Source: Aphrophora alni
Lineage: Eukaryota; Arthropoda; Insecta; Hemiptera; Aphrophoridae
Assembly (NCBI GenBank): GCA_963513935.1
Contig: OY740777.1
Coordinates: 13,937,092 to 14,001,091, forward strand
Direction of reading: 5' to 3'
DNA length: 64,000 nt
The notes below the pieces were generated by a model, which had not been told where the DNA came from, ran no database searches, and was given only the letters and a program-made list of their open reading frames with translations. The translations under genes and the position numbers were made by a program. Shown piece after piece: positions 49,239 to 60,934 of the stretch. Every line of letters begins with the position of its first letter. The stretch's first letter is position 1.

Positions 49239-50642
49239 CAATGGAATCTCGATATCACAAACCTCAATACGATGAATTTCTTAATAACAGGATTTTTGTT
49301 AATCCTCCGTAAGTATCACATAACACTTAATGATAAAAATACCCTTTATACCCAGAATTATAATGGCTAAAACCCCATATTTGACCAGAGCAATAATGAT
49401 AAACCTTAAAAACATAAATTTTCTCGATGCAGAATTTCTATAAGATGAAGTCAATACCTCAATACGTCGCCGAATGTTACGAATCAAACAATTATTCAGA
49501 GACATGTAACTGCTGCATCTGCTCTTGGCCATTCCCCGCAACTTCCTCACCAGCTGCAGTGTATTTGTTTGTTCTCGAATAATGTTTCTCAAAGTCACAA
49601 AAAAAGATGTCGGAAAAAAGGAAGAAGTATATTGCTTCAACTGTAGAATTCAAACGAAAATTATTGTGAAATATATAACTGAACTAGATTTTATTTTGGA
49701 TCGTGTAATCGCTACTACAGGTAGAAAAACTAAAATTAACAACTTTTATTGTACAAATCGGGGTCCTAACTTTTTGGAAATAACTCTCTTTTGATCTTTA
49801 CTGTAAAAAAAACTAAGTTTTATTTATTCATAAATTACTACATCACTTTATATTTACTTGTGTAGCCCAGCTAAGGAACCCAGTATTAATGATAAACGAA
49901 AGGGGATTAAAAATTGTATTTGTCAATAATAAAGACCGTGCAATAATCGTATTCGGTTTTTGTTGGATCAGCATGAGTTGACTAAAGGGAGGGGGGAGAA
50001 GAGGCAGTTGGAGCGACTTGAGTAGTCAGTCCGTACCGGGAGCTACAAAAGGTAAAACGCTTCCGCGATGCCACAATTCAAATTTAAAAACGTATCATGT
50101 CTTTTCAGGGAGGGGAACATAGTAATAAAACGTAGTAAGAAGACTATGTAAAAATATATTATAATAAAGTACATCATAATTCCGGAAACTTGTGTGTGAT
50201 TTAATTTATCGCCTGAGACTGCGTTCTCATCGCCATCCTGACAGATTTGAGCCAACGTGGATGCAGTCTCCAGCCGGTAGATAACTTCAGATTTTTCAGC
50301 AGGGGGTTTTCTGCCACCATAAAATGGGCGATGGCCACACTTGTATAAATTATGCACCTTTAACAGTACTGTTATGTTCCGTACCATGTAGGCAAATTTT
50401 CTTAAAAATAAACTCCCTATTCATATGTTTATCAAATGTGTTCTTATTCACCTATCTGTAAAAACAATCGTGTTATTGAGGTAAATATAGACCTATATAG
50501 GTTTGTACAATGTAATTTGCAAACCTTGATAGCACAAACTTTTGTATCGTAACCTCAAACTATAAACCTCGATGTCTCAAAGCCCTTGATAGCACAATTT
50601 CTTAAGAATGCCCTTAAAATTCATGCTATCAAGGTTCCAGTG
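49239..50642 (-). mobile_element. Pogo-like DNA transposon, decayed
   Basis: The ends CAATGGAATCTCGATATCA and, mirrored, CACTGGAACCTTGATAGCA are flanked by TA (49237-49238, 50643-50644). Subterminal 'ttgatagcacaa' motifs recur near the right end (about 50526 and 50586). On the minus strand, ORFs at 50387-50043 (EKSEVIYRLETASTLAQICQ) and 49640-49299 (LQLVRKLRGMAKSR) could be remnants of a CENP-B/psq-type transposase, but they are too diverged for me to be sure. No intact catalytic triad was seen. Confidence 0.5.
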
Positions 50643-50644
50643 TA

Positions 50645-53149
50645 TATTCACAATAAATCATTATCAGAAATGTATTCTTATTTGAGTAAATAGTTTAAAG
50701 TAAATGAAATTATATATTACCATAGAAAATAATTGTAGTGAAGATATTGCTGTTCAATGTGCGTTTATATATTATATACTCTCATTCATGGTTATGGCGG
50801 AGTAGCCACGAACCTTCCCTTGTAGATGAGACCAAAGTGAACCATTGATTCTTAGTGGAGTATTACTGAGAAAACAATCGAATAAGTGCTTGGTTCAGGA
50901 CATCCAATTTATTTTATTTTTTGAGGAATTATACAACTTGATTCTGTAATGTAGGTAGTGTTCTGAACATATTTATAACAATTAAAGTTACAAAATAAGG
51001 GGTTTTAAGATTTTTTTCAAAATATCATGTGGATATAATGGACTGATTTCAATGAAACTGGTGCCAAAATGGTCATTATGCGCTCTAGAAAATGTTGGAA
51101 AAATTCGCTGTCGATCCAATAGTTACCATTTATAAAAATCAACAATTAGAAACAAATTGTTGTATTTTTACAAATAATTGGTGAAAATCATCGTTATTCG
51201 GAAAAATGTTGTTTTGTATGAACTTAAACTTTGAAACTTTATAAAAGTATACCAATTTGATGAAGATTGTTTTAAATGGACTAAAATTTTAGCCTTTTCT
51301 ATATATTTTCGAGACAAAAAAAATTTCAGAATGAGATAATAATCTAACAACATTTTATTATCTAGATATTTAAACACGTTGAGTGCAATTATTAATGAAC
51401 AAATAAATATTTTGATCTAATAATTGTTTTGATTTTTCAAGGAGTGTTTAAAATTACAAGTAAATTAGAAATTTTTAAATAAGTTAAAAGATTGTTAAAT
51501 TGTAATTTATAATATCTAGCGCACAAGATCACTGGATCGAGACGCAGCAGGCTAGTATCTCTCTCGCTCCTATTATGTGAAAAATTATGCAGGTAATTAA
51601 TAATTCCACTCAATGCCAGACTTTATATATCCCAGTAACTAAGTGTATACTTTATAAAATATGACAATCAGAATGAAGTTGATTTGAAAAATTATAATTA
51701 ATTAAACATATATATTTTGTTTAATAATAATAAAAAGATATATTTTAAAACTTAAATATTTTGTCATTGGTTTCATTAAAATATGTTTAAAAGGTATTTT
51801 AAAAAAGCCACATTTTCAACTATAACAGTTTTAAACCAATGTTCCGGATATTACCTGCAAAACAGAATGATATTTTATATTATCTTAACCCCCCAAACAA
51901 GTGGAAAAAAGAATTGCATGTCCCGCATCGAAAATTAAAAAATTATATCTGTACTCCACTAAACTGACACAATGCACATCCATTCTAACCGCCCCTTATC
52001 AACTTGGGCGAACTCCAAAAATAATATTTTTATTTAAAATTTAAAAATTAGATTTTTTTCAATAAAAAAATAATTTTCTAAATGTGAGAAAATAGAGTCT
52101 TTTAATAATTAATAAACCTATAGTTTTATTCTTCACACTTTAGAATCAATTTGTTTGTTTGTTACTATCTTTAAATAAAAATATTAAGCTAACAAATTTA
52201 AAGCAATATTACAACTAATGTTTACAAACAAAACTATTATGTATAACTTGTACTTCACACTTACTTAATGCAGTACAAAATAGTTTCAAGTAATTATAAA
52301 ACACTAAATATAAAATATTTGGCACACATTTGTTGAAATTTTGTATATTTTATTTAAATAAAGTTTGTGTAAAACAATGCACAGTTAAATATTATATAAG
52401 CTAATAAATATATACCGATAAAACTAAAGATGGTAGAAAATTAATCAATTGATTATTAATATACATAATTAATATAATAATATAATTAATTAATAATAAA
52501 CCTTACAATAAACATTTATTGATAAACATGTATCCTTATTTTATTCTACTGGTATCAATCTCTGCTTTGTCAGTTTGTGTCATGTTTAGCCTAAATATGT
52601 AATAAATCGCAGCCTTATAAAATAAATATAATAATTATCCAAAAAGCAACTTATATATTCAACTCAACGTTTTCAATATAGAAAATAATTTAAGTTGTCA
52701 AAAAGAAATAAACAATGAATAACGATTCGATTTTCTCACACACTTATAGGCAAAAATAAAATCTGAGAAACGGTCAAAGTTCATTTCAATATCATTTAAT
52801 TTAACCATAACCCTCTCCATTATACAAAAATTCGTTTGTATGAATGTTTAGACATTTAAATCTTGAGGACAGTGTTTATAGGTTAACTTTCCTTCTAAAC
52901 AGTTAATTTTTGTTTTGTTTTTTAAGAAATGGAGTACAAATACGTTTTGTTTAGATCTTTAATGGCTAAATTTTATAAAAATTTTGTAATCAATTCTGAA
53001 ATAAAGTTTATGATTTTGTATTAAAAAAGTACTCTTAAATTCGGAGTTATAAAAAGTAAGCGAATAAGACAAAATTGTGTCAAAGGCGATATTAGTCAAA
53101 GATTTTGAACTATAGTTCAGCACAGACCACTGTTGGAGAGAAAGTAAAA
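50645..53149. other. AT-rich spacer, nothing recognised
   Basis: 2.5 kb of low-complexity A/T-rich sequence without supported genes or repeats. Confidence 0.45.
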
Positions 53150-53400
53150 TGAAGATAAAATCTCCGCCTGGTCTAGCGCTTTCGCTTCATGAAGGTTCAA
53201 TCCTTGTGAGGGCTCAACATAAATTTAGTGTGATCCATCATAGAAAAATTAGGAAACTACAATTAATTGATAGCAAACTCTGGTTGAGAATGTTGGAACA
53301 ACGATGATGGGAATTAAAATGTACTAACTGCACATTGCCCAACTGAATGTGGGAGGCTTAAACTCTTCAAAGGCAGCTGCACCATGGGTTTTTTAATTTT
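53150..53400 (+). repeat. tRNA-derived SINE-like sequence
   Basis: 'Cgcctggtctagcgctttcg' fits an A box (TGGTCTAGCGC), and 'gaaggttcaatccttgtgag' fits a B box (GGTTCAATCC) about 30 bp on, the usual internal RNA polymerase III promoter spacing. The downstream body runs to the 'gggttttttaattttttt' T-rich end near 53400. No tRNA fold closes. Confidence 0.5.
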
Positions 53401-53701
53401 TTTTATTAACGAAAGAAAATTTAAATAAAAGAAAAGCATTTTCATTATATGATCTAGACCCAGGACCATGAAATCTAAACCTGCTAGTTACTTTACAACA
53501 CAGTATTATTGATTGCTTAAATTTGTATTTACAAATATGTATATCTTATCTAGTGATGATATTCTAAAACAATTTTAACAAAATTTTCTTACAAACACTG
53601 ATTTTTCAGATTGATCACATTTTAATCTGATAAATAGCAAAATGGTTTTCCCCTTCTACGTTCTGCTCTAATATTCAAAATTTGGTCCAAATTTCACCAT
53701 A

Positions 53702-54078
53702 CAGTAGGGCCCCGATTATGCGAGATAATGTGGACCAGAGGACACTCGGATAACACAGGCAGATAGACCGGCGAACGAGAGCACCCCCCCCCCGCCGTCA
53801 TTGAAATCAATGGTAGCGTGTGCGTTTTCAGCCACCGGTCTGTGTTACGGGCGTTACAAAGACGTAAAATTGAATTAAAATATTGAGTTCACTTTATTAT
53901 GAAACCCACAGTACTGCACTGTACTAAATATTACGTTAATAATATAAAAAATACAGAAATATGCTGTACTGAACAGCAAATATAGCAGCAGTCACCCCAC
54001 TCCGCTCGCTTGCTATGGTACTGTACAGTCTACAAACACTCGGTTAAACCGGAACCTCGGATAATCGGGGCCCTACTG
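53702..54078. mobile_element. Tigger/pogo-type MITE, 377 bp, TA-flanked
   Basis: The ends CAGTAGGGCCCCGATTATGC and, mirrored, CAGTAGGGCCCCGATTATCC are followed by GAG and TTCCGG-type extensions. TA is at 53700-53701 and 54079-54080. The interior is unusually G+C-rich with a C10 run. No transposase. The near-identical ends suggest a fairly recent insertion. Confidence 0.8.
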
Positions 54079-54080
54079 TA

Positions 54081-55169
54081 TTTGGTTCTTACAATTCCTT
54101 AAACAAGTTTGTTGTTTAAAAAAATAGCCTTTTTTTTTCATATGCAAAAATATACTTGATATTCAGATTAAAAGAGTACACCGCATGCCAAATATCTACC
54201 GCTATTACTAACCACTTCTTAACTACGGTCAAGGTATAAACCGATAATTTTTCTTCCTATACAATTCCAAAAATTTATTTTATATACTTATGTTATATAT
54301 ACAATTCAAGTCTCTCTGAAACGATATAACTCCAATATCCATTATCCGATTTTCATTCTGTTTTCTTCCCTAAGTAAATATGATATCTGATCAAGTTTTG
54401 ATCTTTGATTGATTCAAACTAATTCAATAGTTTCGAAGTTATAATAATTGTATGTACAGGTAATAAAAAAAAAGCAAAATTTTTGACATATTTTACACGT
54501 TTTCTTAAAATGTTCAACGATAACACATATTTTGTCAGCAACAAATGTTGATATAATTTGACTGCTAATTAAAATAGAAAATTTGATTGAAATCGGTGCA
54601 GTAGCATTAGTTACAAACTTCTTTTTTTTTCCTGCTGAAAAAATTGAAATCCAGATTTGTGCAGTTTTAGAAATTTTCAGTAATAACACGATTTGTCAGT
54701 AACAGAGTTGGTATATCATTTAAACATTAATTATAACCGAAACCATTTAAATTGGCTTTGTAATTAACAAATTGTGCTAATGATTAAGAGGAAATTATAT
54801 TCCCCCATATAGTATTGACATTTCATAGATTTTATCAATAACAAAATTCGTACATAATAGTCTTCCATTATGTTTGCTTATAGCCCAACTGTGGATTGTT
54901 AATAATTAATTACTATAATTAAGGATTGTTCGACGGTAACACCTCAAACAAGGTAATTAAATAGTAATAATAGTCTTCACATATTTTACAGTTATAGATT
55001 GTGTTATTTTAAACTGCATGGGCGGAATCTACACATAGACTGATTTGTATGCAGTAGGAGCCTCGCCACAGCTAGTAAATAACTTTAGTGGTGTTTTCAC
55101 TACAGTACTGTACCTACACTGTACTCGTCTACGGAGCCATGAGCCATTACGTACAATATTATTAATATA
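54081..55169. other. AT-rich spacer, nothing recognised
   Basis: No supported ORF or repeat. Confidence 0.4.
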
Positions 55170-56305
55170 ATTTAATAGGATTATCCCATCATTTATGTAT
55201 GCAAAAATTAATATACAATGTTTCGAGAGTATAAATCAACTCTTGTTATCAAGTATTAAGGCTAGAGCATAAAAGAGGGCAAAAAAACACAAACATAGCA
55301 GAGTCATGTTGGAAATATACTAAATCTATAACTTAAGAAAAGAACTAAAGCCTTAAACTAGGTCTGAGCAGTTAAAGCTAAGACTAAATATAACGTGATC
55401 GGATGAAATCACCACCCACAGGTCTATACCTACACAAAGGATGGCAAGCAACTGTTGGACTGAAGGGGGGGGGGAGCCAAGAGAAATGTCCTAACTGTTT
55501 ATCGGGGTAAACAAACTTGTGCTCCCCTTTTCAAGAGTTTATTCCGTGGTCATATTATTATTCCCATCTGGCAGGAAAATTTTAAAGTAGAAGGAATTTT
55601 TACCTTCAATTTTTAATTCAATTTTTATTAACGGAAATCATAATGGCCTTATTTCAACACTGATCTGGCTGATAGCTTTTTATATGAGGGTACAATTAGT
55701 TTTCATTTATAAGTTTTTCCCCTCTTTCCAATTAAATCTGTGATTTTCATACGAAATATGTTCGGCCTTTTCTGACTTATATGTTAGGCCTAACCACGTA
55801 TTCTTTTATAATTCTTATATACCTGTCACATACTGTCAATACAGTTTCTAATGTTCCGAGTTCCATTTTTAGGTTTGGTTGCCTAACAGTGTTTTGGCAT
55901 TTTATATTTCCTATCAACACACATAAATTTTTCTAATAATCCCAGTATATAGGGATCGTCATGTACGATAAGGGTTTATCATTGTCTTTATTCTCTTTCT
56001 TTTCCTTAGAAATCGGTTTTTTACATTTAGAAATTATGGATTGAGGGGTTATCCCTCGAGGATTGTAAATAAGTCATCCCTAATACGATTTAATTCTCGA
56101 TTTCCTTTACCAGAACAAATGTTATTAGCTCTGCTCCTATTAACTATTCTTTCCTTGACAGTATTAGGATGGTTAGAGAAATGAGAGTTGATTATACTCT
56201 TGAAACATCATCATGTACTCTCTTTTACAAACACAAAAGGTGGGAAATGTCTGATTAAACAATATTAATAATCTGAACAATCCATCATTATCAAATAACT
56301 TTACA
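55170..56305 (-). pseudogene. Penelope-like element relic (RT tail + GIY-YIG endonuclease tail)
   Basis: Both edges carry the family A terminal sequence in inverted orientation (55185-55260 and 56170-56300). Between them the minus strand, with several stops, reads NHPNTVKERIVNRSRANNIC (56175-56115), then RELNRIRDDLFTILEG. This resembles the segment after the RT core of Penelope-like elements (HP..xKx.xVxxLxxRAxx, then ELxxIxxxLxxNGYP). Next come a weak PY-G-xKI region and, near 55710-55765, AEHISYENHRFNWKEGKNL, which fits the C-terminal AEHxxxxxHxFxW block of their GIY-YIG domain. The RT catalytic part is absent, so the copy is truncated and dead. Confidence 0.7.
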
Positions 56306-56679
56306 ACAAGAATTATCTATAAGTTATAATGTTTTATATGTTCAAAAAGTCCTTCTGCAGAAATACAATAAGTTATTTGTCACTAATCATGTCATTGTTG
56401 ATACTTTTTGCTTTTCCACAACCTAGTAGTGTTCGTTTCAGTTTAATATATTATAGTGTTTAAATTCACTATGTGAATGTGCTAACTATTGAACAACGTA
56501 AAACTTCGATTGAGAACATTTTTCAAGCTAAAAATAAACACACAAGTATTCTGATTGTTTTTGAAAATTGTTGTTCCATATAATCACAGTGGAATTTGAT
56601 AAGGAAATTCATTAATAATGTCGTTCAGTTACATATTCACAGAAGAAATAAGGTAGGTGTAGTTTTCTATCAAAAGACA

Positions 56680-56752
56680 ATAATAGTTTTTCTATTACCT
56701 GAAGAAGCAGACAGTGTTCGGCGAAACAGTGCTGTAGACATAACTATAATAC
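56680..56752 (+). ncRNA. Hammerhead-like motif, decayed (family D)
   Basis: On the + strand: CTGAAGA, an imperfect stem II (AGCAGAC-AGT-GTTCGGC), GAAA, a perfect stem III ACAG-TG-CTGT, and A17 (GTA). An outer stem I helix ATAGTT/AACTAT is possible, but the inner part of stem I pairs poorly. The order and spacing fit a type I hammerhead that has lost stem I and stem II integrity. Confidence 0.4.
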
Positions 56753-57004
56753 GGACTGAGGACAACCTCTAAGGTAATTAACTTTATTAAAAGACTAAAC
56801 TTGTTAGTACGTTATTTCTAATAAGTTCCTGACAAGCCTGTGTCATGAAAATTGGTACAGTCAGAAGTGGCAACATGACGGTATCAAAAATAATTAATTT
56901 TCCTTCTGAATAGAACGTCTATATGGTAAAATAGTTCAAAACTTTGTTGCTGAAATGGAATATAAATTCTTGAATTACTGCTTTTATACCAACAAGGTTT
57001 TGTT

Positions 57005-57062
57005 TCATCTTCTTCTTGCTTGTTGTTTAAGAGTGGAAAACCTCTCGGTCATAATCACCTTA
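57005..57062 (-). repeat. R2 3'-end fragment
   Basis: The reverse complement gives 'gattatgaccgagaggtttt' followed by 'ccactcttaaacaacaagc', the R2 3' end. A sister fragment lies at 57695-57745. Confidence 0.5.
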
Positions 57063-57249
57063 CATAATATTGTAAAACACTGAGAATCCGCAAATAAATC
57101 TTGAATATACTACATACAACAAAAAATTTAGTTTGGATAACGATTTTGTGAAAACATATTATGGGATCAAAATTAATTGAAACACTATCAATTTAAGATA
57201 TATATAGTACTCAGATATTGTCTATCCAATCATGGGCCAACTCTCTGAA

Positions 57250-57475
57250 AGTGAAAAATATACTTACTTTCAACAAGATTGAATTACAGTGCAAACTTCC
57301 TGCACCACCATGTCACTACTCAAAAATTTCTTTTGGAGAACAGATCATTTAAAAATACTTTTTCACCAAGATCACCTGATTTGATACTGCGAGATTTATT
57401 TTCCTGGATAGAAGATAAAGGATCCATATACAGCAATCGTGCGAAAACCATCGATAAACTGAAAATGTAATAATT
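57250..57475 (+). pseudogene. Mariner-type transposase fragment
   Basis: One frame reads YFQQD followed by a stop and TMSLLKNFF. After a frameshift the next reads SPRSPDLILRDLFSWIEDKG and IYSNRAKTIDKLK. These correspond to the QQDGAxxH..., PPRSPDLTPxDFFLWGxLK and VYxxxPxTxDELK blocks of mariner-family transposases. No TIRs were found next to it. It is a dead internal fragment, distinct from the 27-28 kb relic. Confidence 0.75.
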
Positions 57476-57694
57476 ATGTAACCTAGATATTATTCGTAAC
57501 ATGGAAGAAGTGTGTTAAAACAATGTGGGAGAGTTTCATTATGTGTTGAATATGAAATATGATACATTTTACCCCTCATTTAAAGTCTAGTTACTAAATA
57601 ATATATTTGTTATTTTCAAATACGTAACACAAATGTAACAATATTACAATAGTTTTATTTAGGTTCGATAACACCTTACAACTCACCGCAAAGA

Positions 57695-57745
57695 TGCTTT
57701 TACTTGTAGTTTAAAGGTGAAAAACCACTCGGTCATCATTGCCTT
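57695..57745 (-). repeat. R2 3'-end fragment
   Basis: The reverse complement gives 'aatgatgaccgagtggtttt' followed by 'tcacctttaaac', matching the R2 3' end. Confidence 0.5.
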
Positions 57746-58196
57746 CGAGAGACTTTTTGAGTACACGGTAGTTATTTGGCACACACTGTACAAATGCAAG
57801 TAGTTTGCGCCTTATACAACTTTTCTTAATTCGTGAAAATTAAATGAAATTTGCTTTTTTTATAGGGATTCGGTGGGAAATAATAAAATTTAGCAAAATT
57901 TCTCTACAACATTTCACATTACCTCCTGCTCCCAATTATTTCTAACATTACCAAACAAACATACGATTTTCAATATTTTGTCTAAAAAACAAAAGATAAC
58001 ATACAACTTACACTTTGCAACATTGTTTTGAATGAAACGAATAAATTATTTTGAAAGAGTAAACATTAATTGAATATTCATAAAACCATTGATTATTTAC
58101 CTTATTGTTAGATCACCTAATTACAATCCAAAATAACATATACTGATATATGAGAGTCTATTACAACTGTTGATTTAAAGTAAAGAATACACATAT

Positions 58197-58264
58197 GAGA
58201 CGACACCTCGTGGGAAATGCAATGTTGGATGAGACGACATCTCGTGGGAAATGCAATGTTGGTT
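58197..58264. repeat. 34-bp tandem duplication
   Basis: 'Gagacgacacctcgtgggaa' plus 'atgcaatgttgg' occurs twice in direct tandem with one substitution (acc/atc). Confidence 0.9.
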
Positions 58265-58452
58265 TGAGAGCATCATAGAGACGATGGTACCTATAAACAA
58301 AAATTTAAAGTCAAATTAATTGTGTTGGAATCAATTAAGCTCTAACAAAGTTTCAAGTCTTTTCACAGAGACATTTGGGCTATAGTTTGTAATGTTTAAC
58401 ATTTTTGTACTTTTCTATTTTTATAATTATTATTTAATGATAGAATATTTGT

Positions 58453-58588
58453 ATTAATATTATTGTTTGTTCGGACATTTGCCATCATTTGTATATAAGA
58501 AACAATACACGAAGTTTCGAGAAACGCCGTGTATTGTTTCTTATACACAAATGATGGCAAATGTCCGAACAAACAATAATATTAATAT
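58453..58588. mobile_element. Penelope-like family A ends as a near-perfect palindrome
   Basis: Two arms of about 66 bp ('ttgttcggacatttgccatc', 'atttgtatataagaaacaat', 'acacgaagtttc', and mirror) face each other across four bases at the GAAAC position of the family's hammerhead-like block. Confidence 0.65.
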
Positions 58589-59389
58589 TTGTACTTATTG
58601 TTTTCAAAATGTAATCGAAATCGTGTCATGATTGCCAATTGTACCAGCAGTAACCAGTAGCGTAATCCTGGTTGCGATTGAGAGATTAGTGGTTTATCTT
58701 CCGTTATATCAGATTATCAGTGAAATATTGGATTTTGGCTTGACGGTTCAATACGGAACAAGATGTGAGACATTCAAAACTAGAGATAACAATCACATAA
58801 TTGTAATTATTTATACATAGAACGGTCAAAAACATGTGTCTAATTACATAATAAATTTTAAGCTTAAGATGTTAAAAACTAAAATGAATAACATGATCAA
58901 TCTGACAACCCTGTTAAATCAAACATAGAAAGAGATCCACAACACTGTTCAGATCAAAGCCATTGTATTAGTTAAGTTGACTAGGGATAAAACCTTCTAG
59001 AAGCTTCCAAATTAGATCATACCTAATCAGTTAATTGATAAACAAAGCAGGAGGTTAGTGACTTGGAAAAATGCTGGTAAAAGACTCTTCTCACAAAAAC
59101 TCCAACCGATGCGGTTTGCCCAAGTTAAATCAAATTACCGCATGGTTGGGAGGCGATATTTCAAAATTACAGAATAATAGCACAAGAAATTATTCCTAAG
59201 AGAATATCGAAGTTTTAATAATCAATTTGAAACAATATTAAATTCAGAGTGGTTAAATTGATCATAAAAGCTATAAATTCAGTGAATGTGTGTTTTGATA
59301 TAACACACGCTGTACTACATTATTAACTATGCAAATTAAAGTTTTTATTTCGAGACATTAATTATAATAATTAAAGGAATAATCTATAT
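58589..59389. other. Spacer, nothing recognised
   Basis: Short random ORFs only. Confidence 0.4.
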
Positions 59390-59545
59390 ATAGATTGTCA
59401 AAAAAAATATTGTAATGGCTGCATATTTCAGCTGATATTTGACTTAGAAAGACGATCGACCCCTCATTTTAAAACTGTCTGCCGAAGCTAACTACAAGCC
59501 ATGAAAAAATGTTTTGAGAAATACAGAGTGTTCCAAAAATGTACG
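59390..59545 (+). repeat. R3 fragment
   Basis: 'Gaccc-ctcattttaaaactgtc' followed by 'acagagtgttccaaaaatgt' matches the R3 end seen at 25940-25960 and 13450. Confidence 0.45.
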
Positions 59546-59889
59546 AAATAAGTTTTTTCTTGTAAATTTTAAATGTAAAGGTATGTTTATTATTTGATAT
59601 TTTAACTCTTAAGATAAAGCCATGTTAATAGACGTTTAGTTTGTAAGCCTATCATTTACTGTTAAATAGTTATAAGTTTAAAAATTTAATTTGAAATATT
59701 CACATGCACAGTATTATAGTTTAGCCTAAAAGAAAGGTTTAGCCTTTTTCAATTATAGATAGGTACATTTTTATAGTCTAAACCTGTTACTCTAAAATCA
59801 ATGTTACTAGGAAGTATTTTTTCTTCGTATTGGATTAGTACCGATATTGGTTTTATTGTACTTCTGAAATAAGGTTAAATTTTTTTTAA

Positions 59890-60930
59890 CTTTCCAAGTG
59901 CTGATTATATTAGTCCTCAGTGCTAAGCTAATTTAACGCTCTGTGCAAGGCTTTACAGGAAATAATACACTTTTATTGGCTGAAATATGACACATTATAC
60001 ATCAATATTTTCAGGAAATCCCATAGAACAAAATGAAATAAAATTTAAACATACCATTTTAAAACTGAGGTCTGCTTCAACTCATATCCGCAAAAAATAA
60101 AAAATAAAAATTTCTTTTGTCCATTTAGTGACGACGTAGGTAATAACTAAATTATGATAATCCAATTTCTAATATATACAAAATGTAGCAAATTTTGTTA
60201 AAAAACTAGAAATGTAACATAAGTACCACTTTCTTTTCTTCATAATGTCAACATCGCTGTAAACATTCATACATACACAAACTTCAAATTCAGTAATTTC
60301 GCCCACTGTGTGACACCTACATCCGACTTTTGAAAAATAATTGTGCTCTATTACTGTATCTTTAGAAAGTATTGGCATTTAACCTTTGAATATTATGTAT
60401 TTACTAAAATTAGTTATTATAAATATGTAATACACACAAAAAAAAAAAAAATGATTCCTACATCGGAGTTACCGCTTTCATCACTAGCGCTATCACTTTC
60501 ACACAAACAGTTATGAATAACACTTGAATTGTCAAGTTCACTCATTATTATATGTGTAATACTACACTAAAAACACTACTGATACACTAAATAATCATAA
60601 AATAAATTGTATTTACCAAAATAATATAGATAAAACCACTAAACAACAATTCACTGCCGGGACGCAGAAGTAAACATCAACAGTAAACATCAAATTGTCT
60701 TTTACAGGCTTGCTAACATTGACTTTTTCTTATAACCATTGATAAAATTGTGCAAAATGAATAGAGCGTATTTTACTCAGAGTTACTATATAAAATACAT
60801 GTAGTTTGGATAAAAGTTACCGTTTGTATATCGATTTTAGCAAACCTTGTTTAATTAGATCGCGATCGCGACTTTAGCACTATGGCGGCGGTATAATAGA
60901 TCACGATCGCGACTCATAGCACTTGGAGGG
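59890..60930 (-). mobile_element. piggyBac-like element, internally deleted, TTAA-flanked
   Basis: TTAA sits at 59886-59889 and 60931-60934. The left end reads CTTTCCAAGTGCTGATTAT. The right end, mirrored, reads CCCTCCAAGTGCTATGAGT, followed by GCGATCG-rich subterminal repeats (60860-60915). TTAA targets and CCC-type ends are the piggyBac hallmark. At 1.04 kb it is far shorter than an autonomous element of 2.3 kb or more, and only an acidic N-terminal ORF remains. Confidence 0.7.
60450..60545 (-). pseudogene. N-terminal remnant of a piggyBac-type transposase
   Basis: The minus-strand ATG at 60545 opens MSELDNSSVIHNCLCESDSA followed by SDESGNSDVGI, then runs into a poly-T tract. Acidic serine-rich N-termini are typical of piggyBac-family transposases. 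The catalytic domain is missing. Its position just inside the right TTAA end supports the assignment. Confidence 0.45.
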
Positions 60931-60934
60931 TTAA

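Noticed and set aside
49299..49794. ORFs on both strands as a host gene
   Set aside because: They lie within the TA-flanked pogo-like element and show no conserved host domain.
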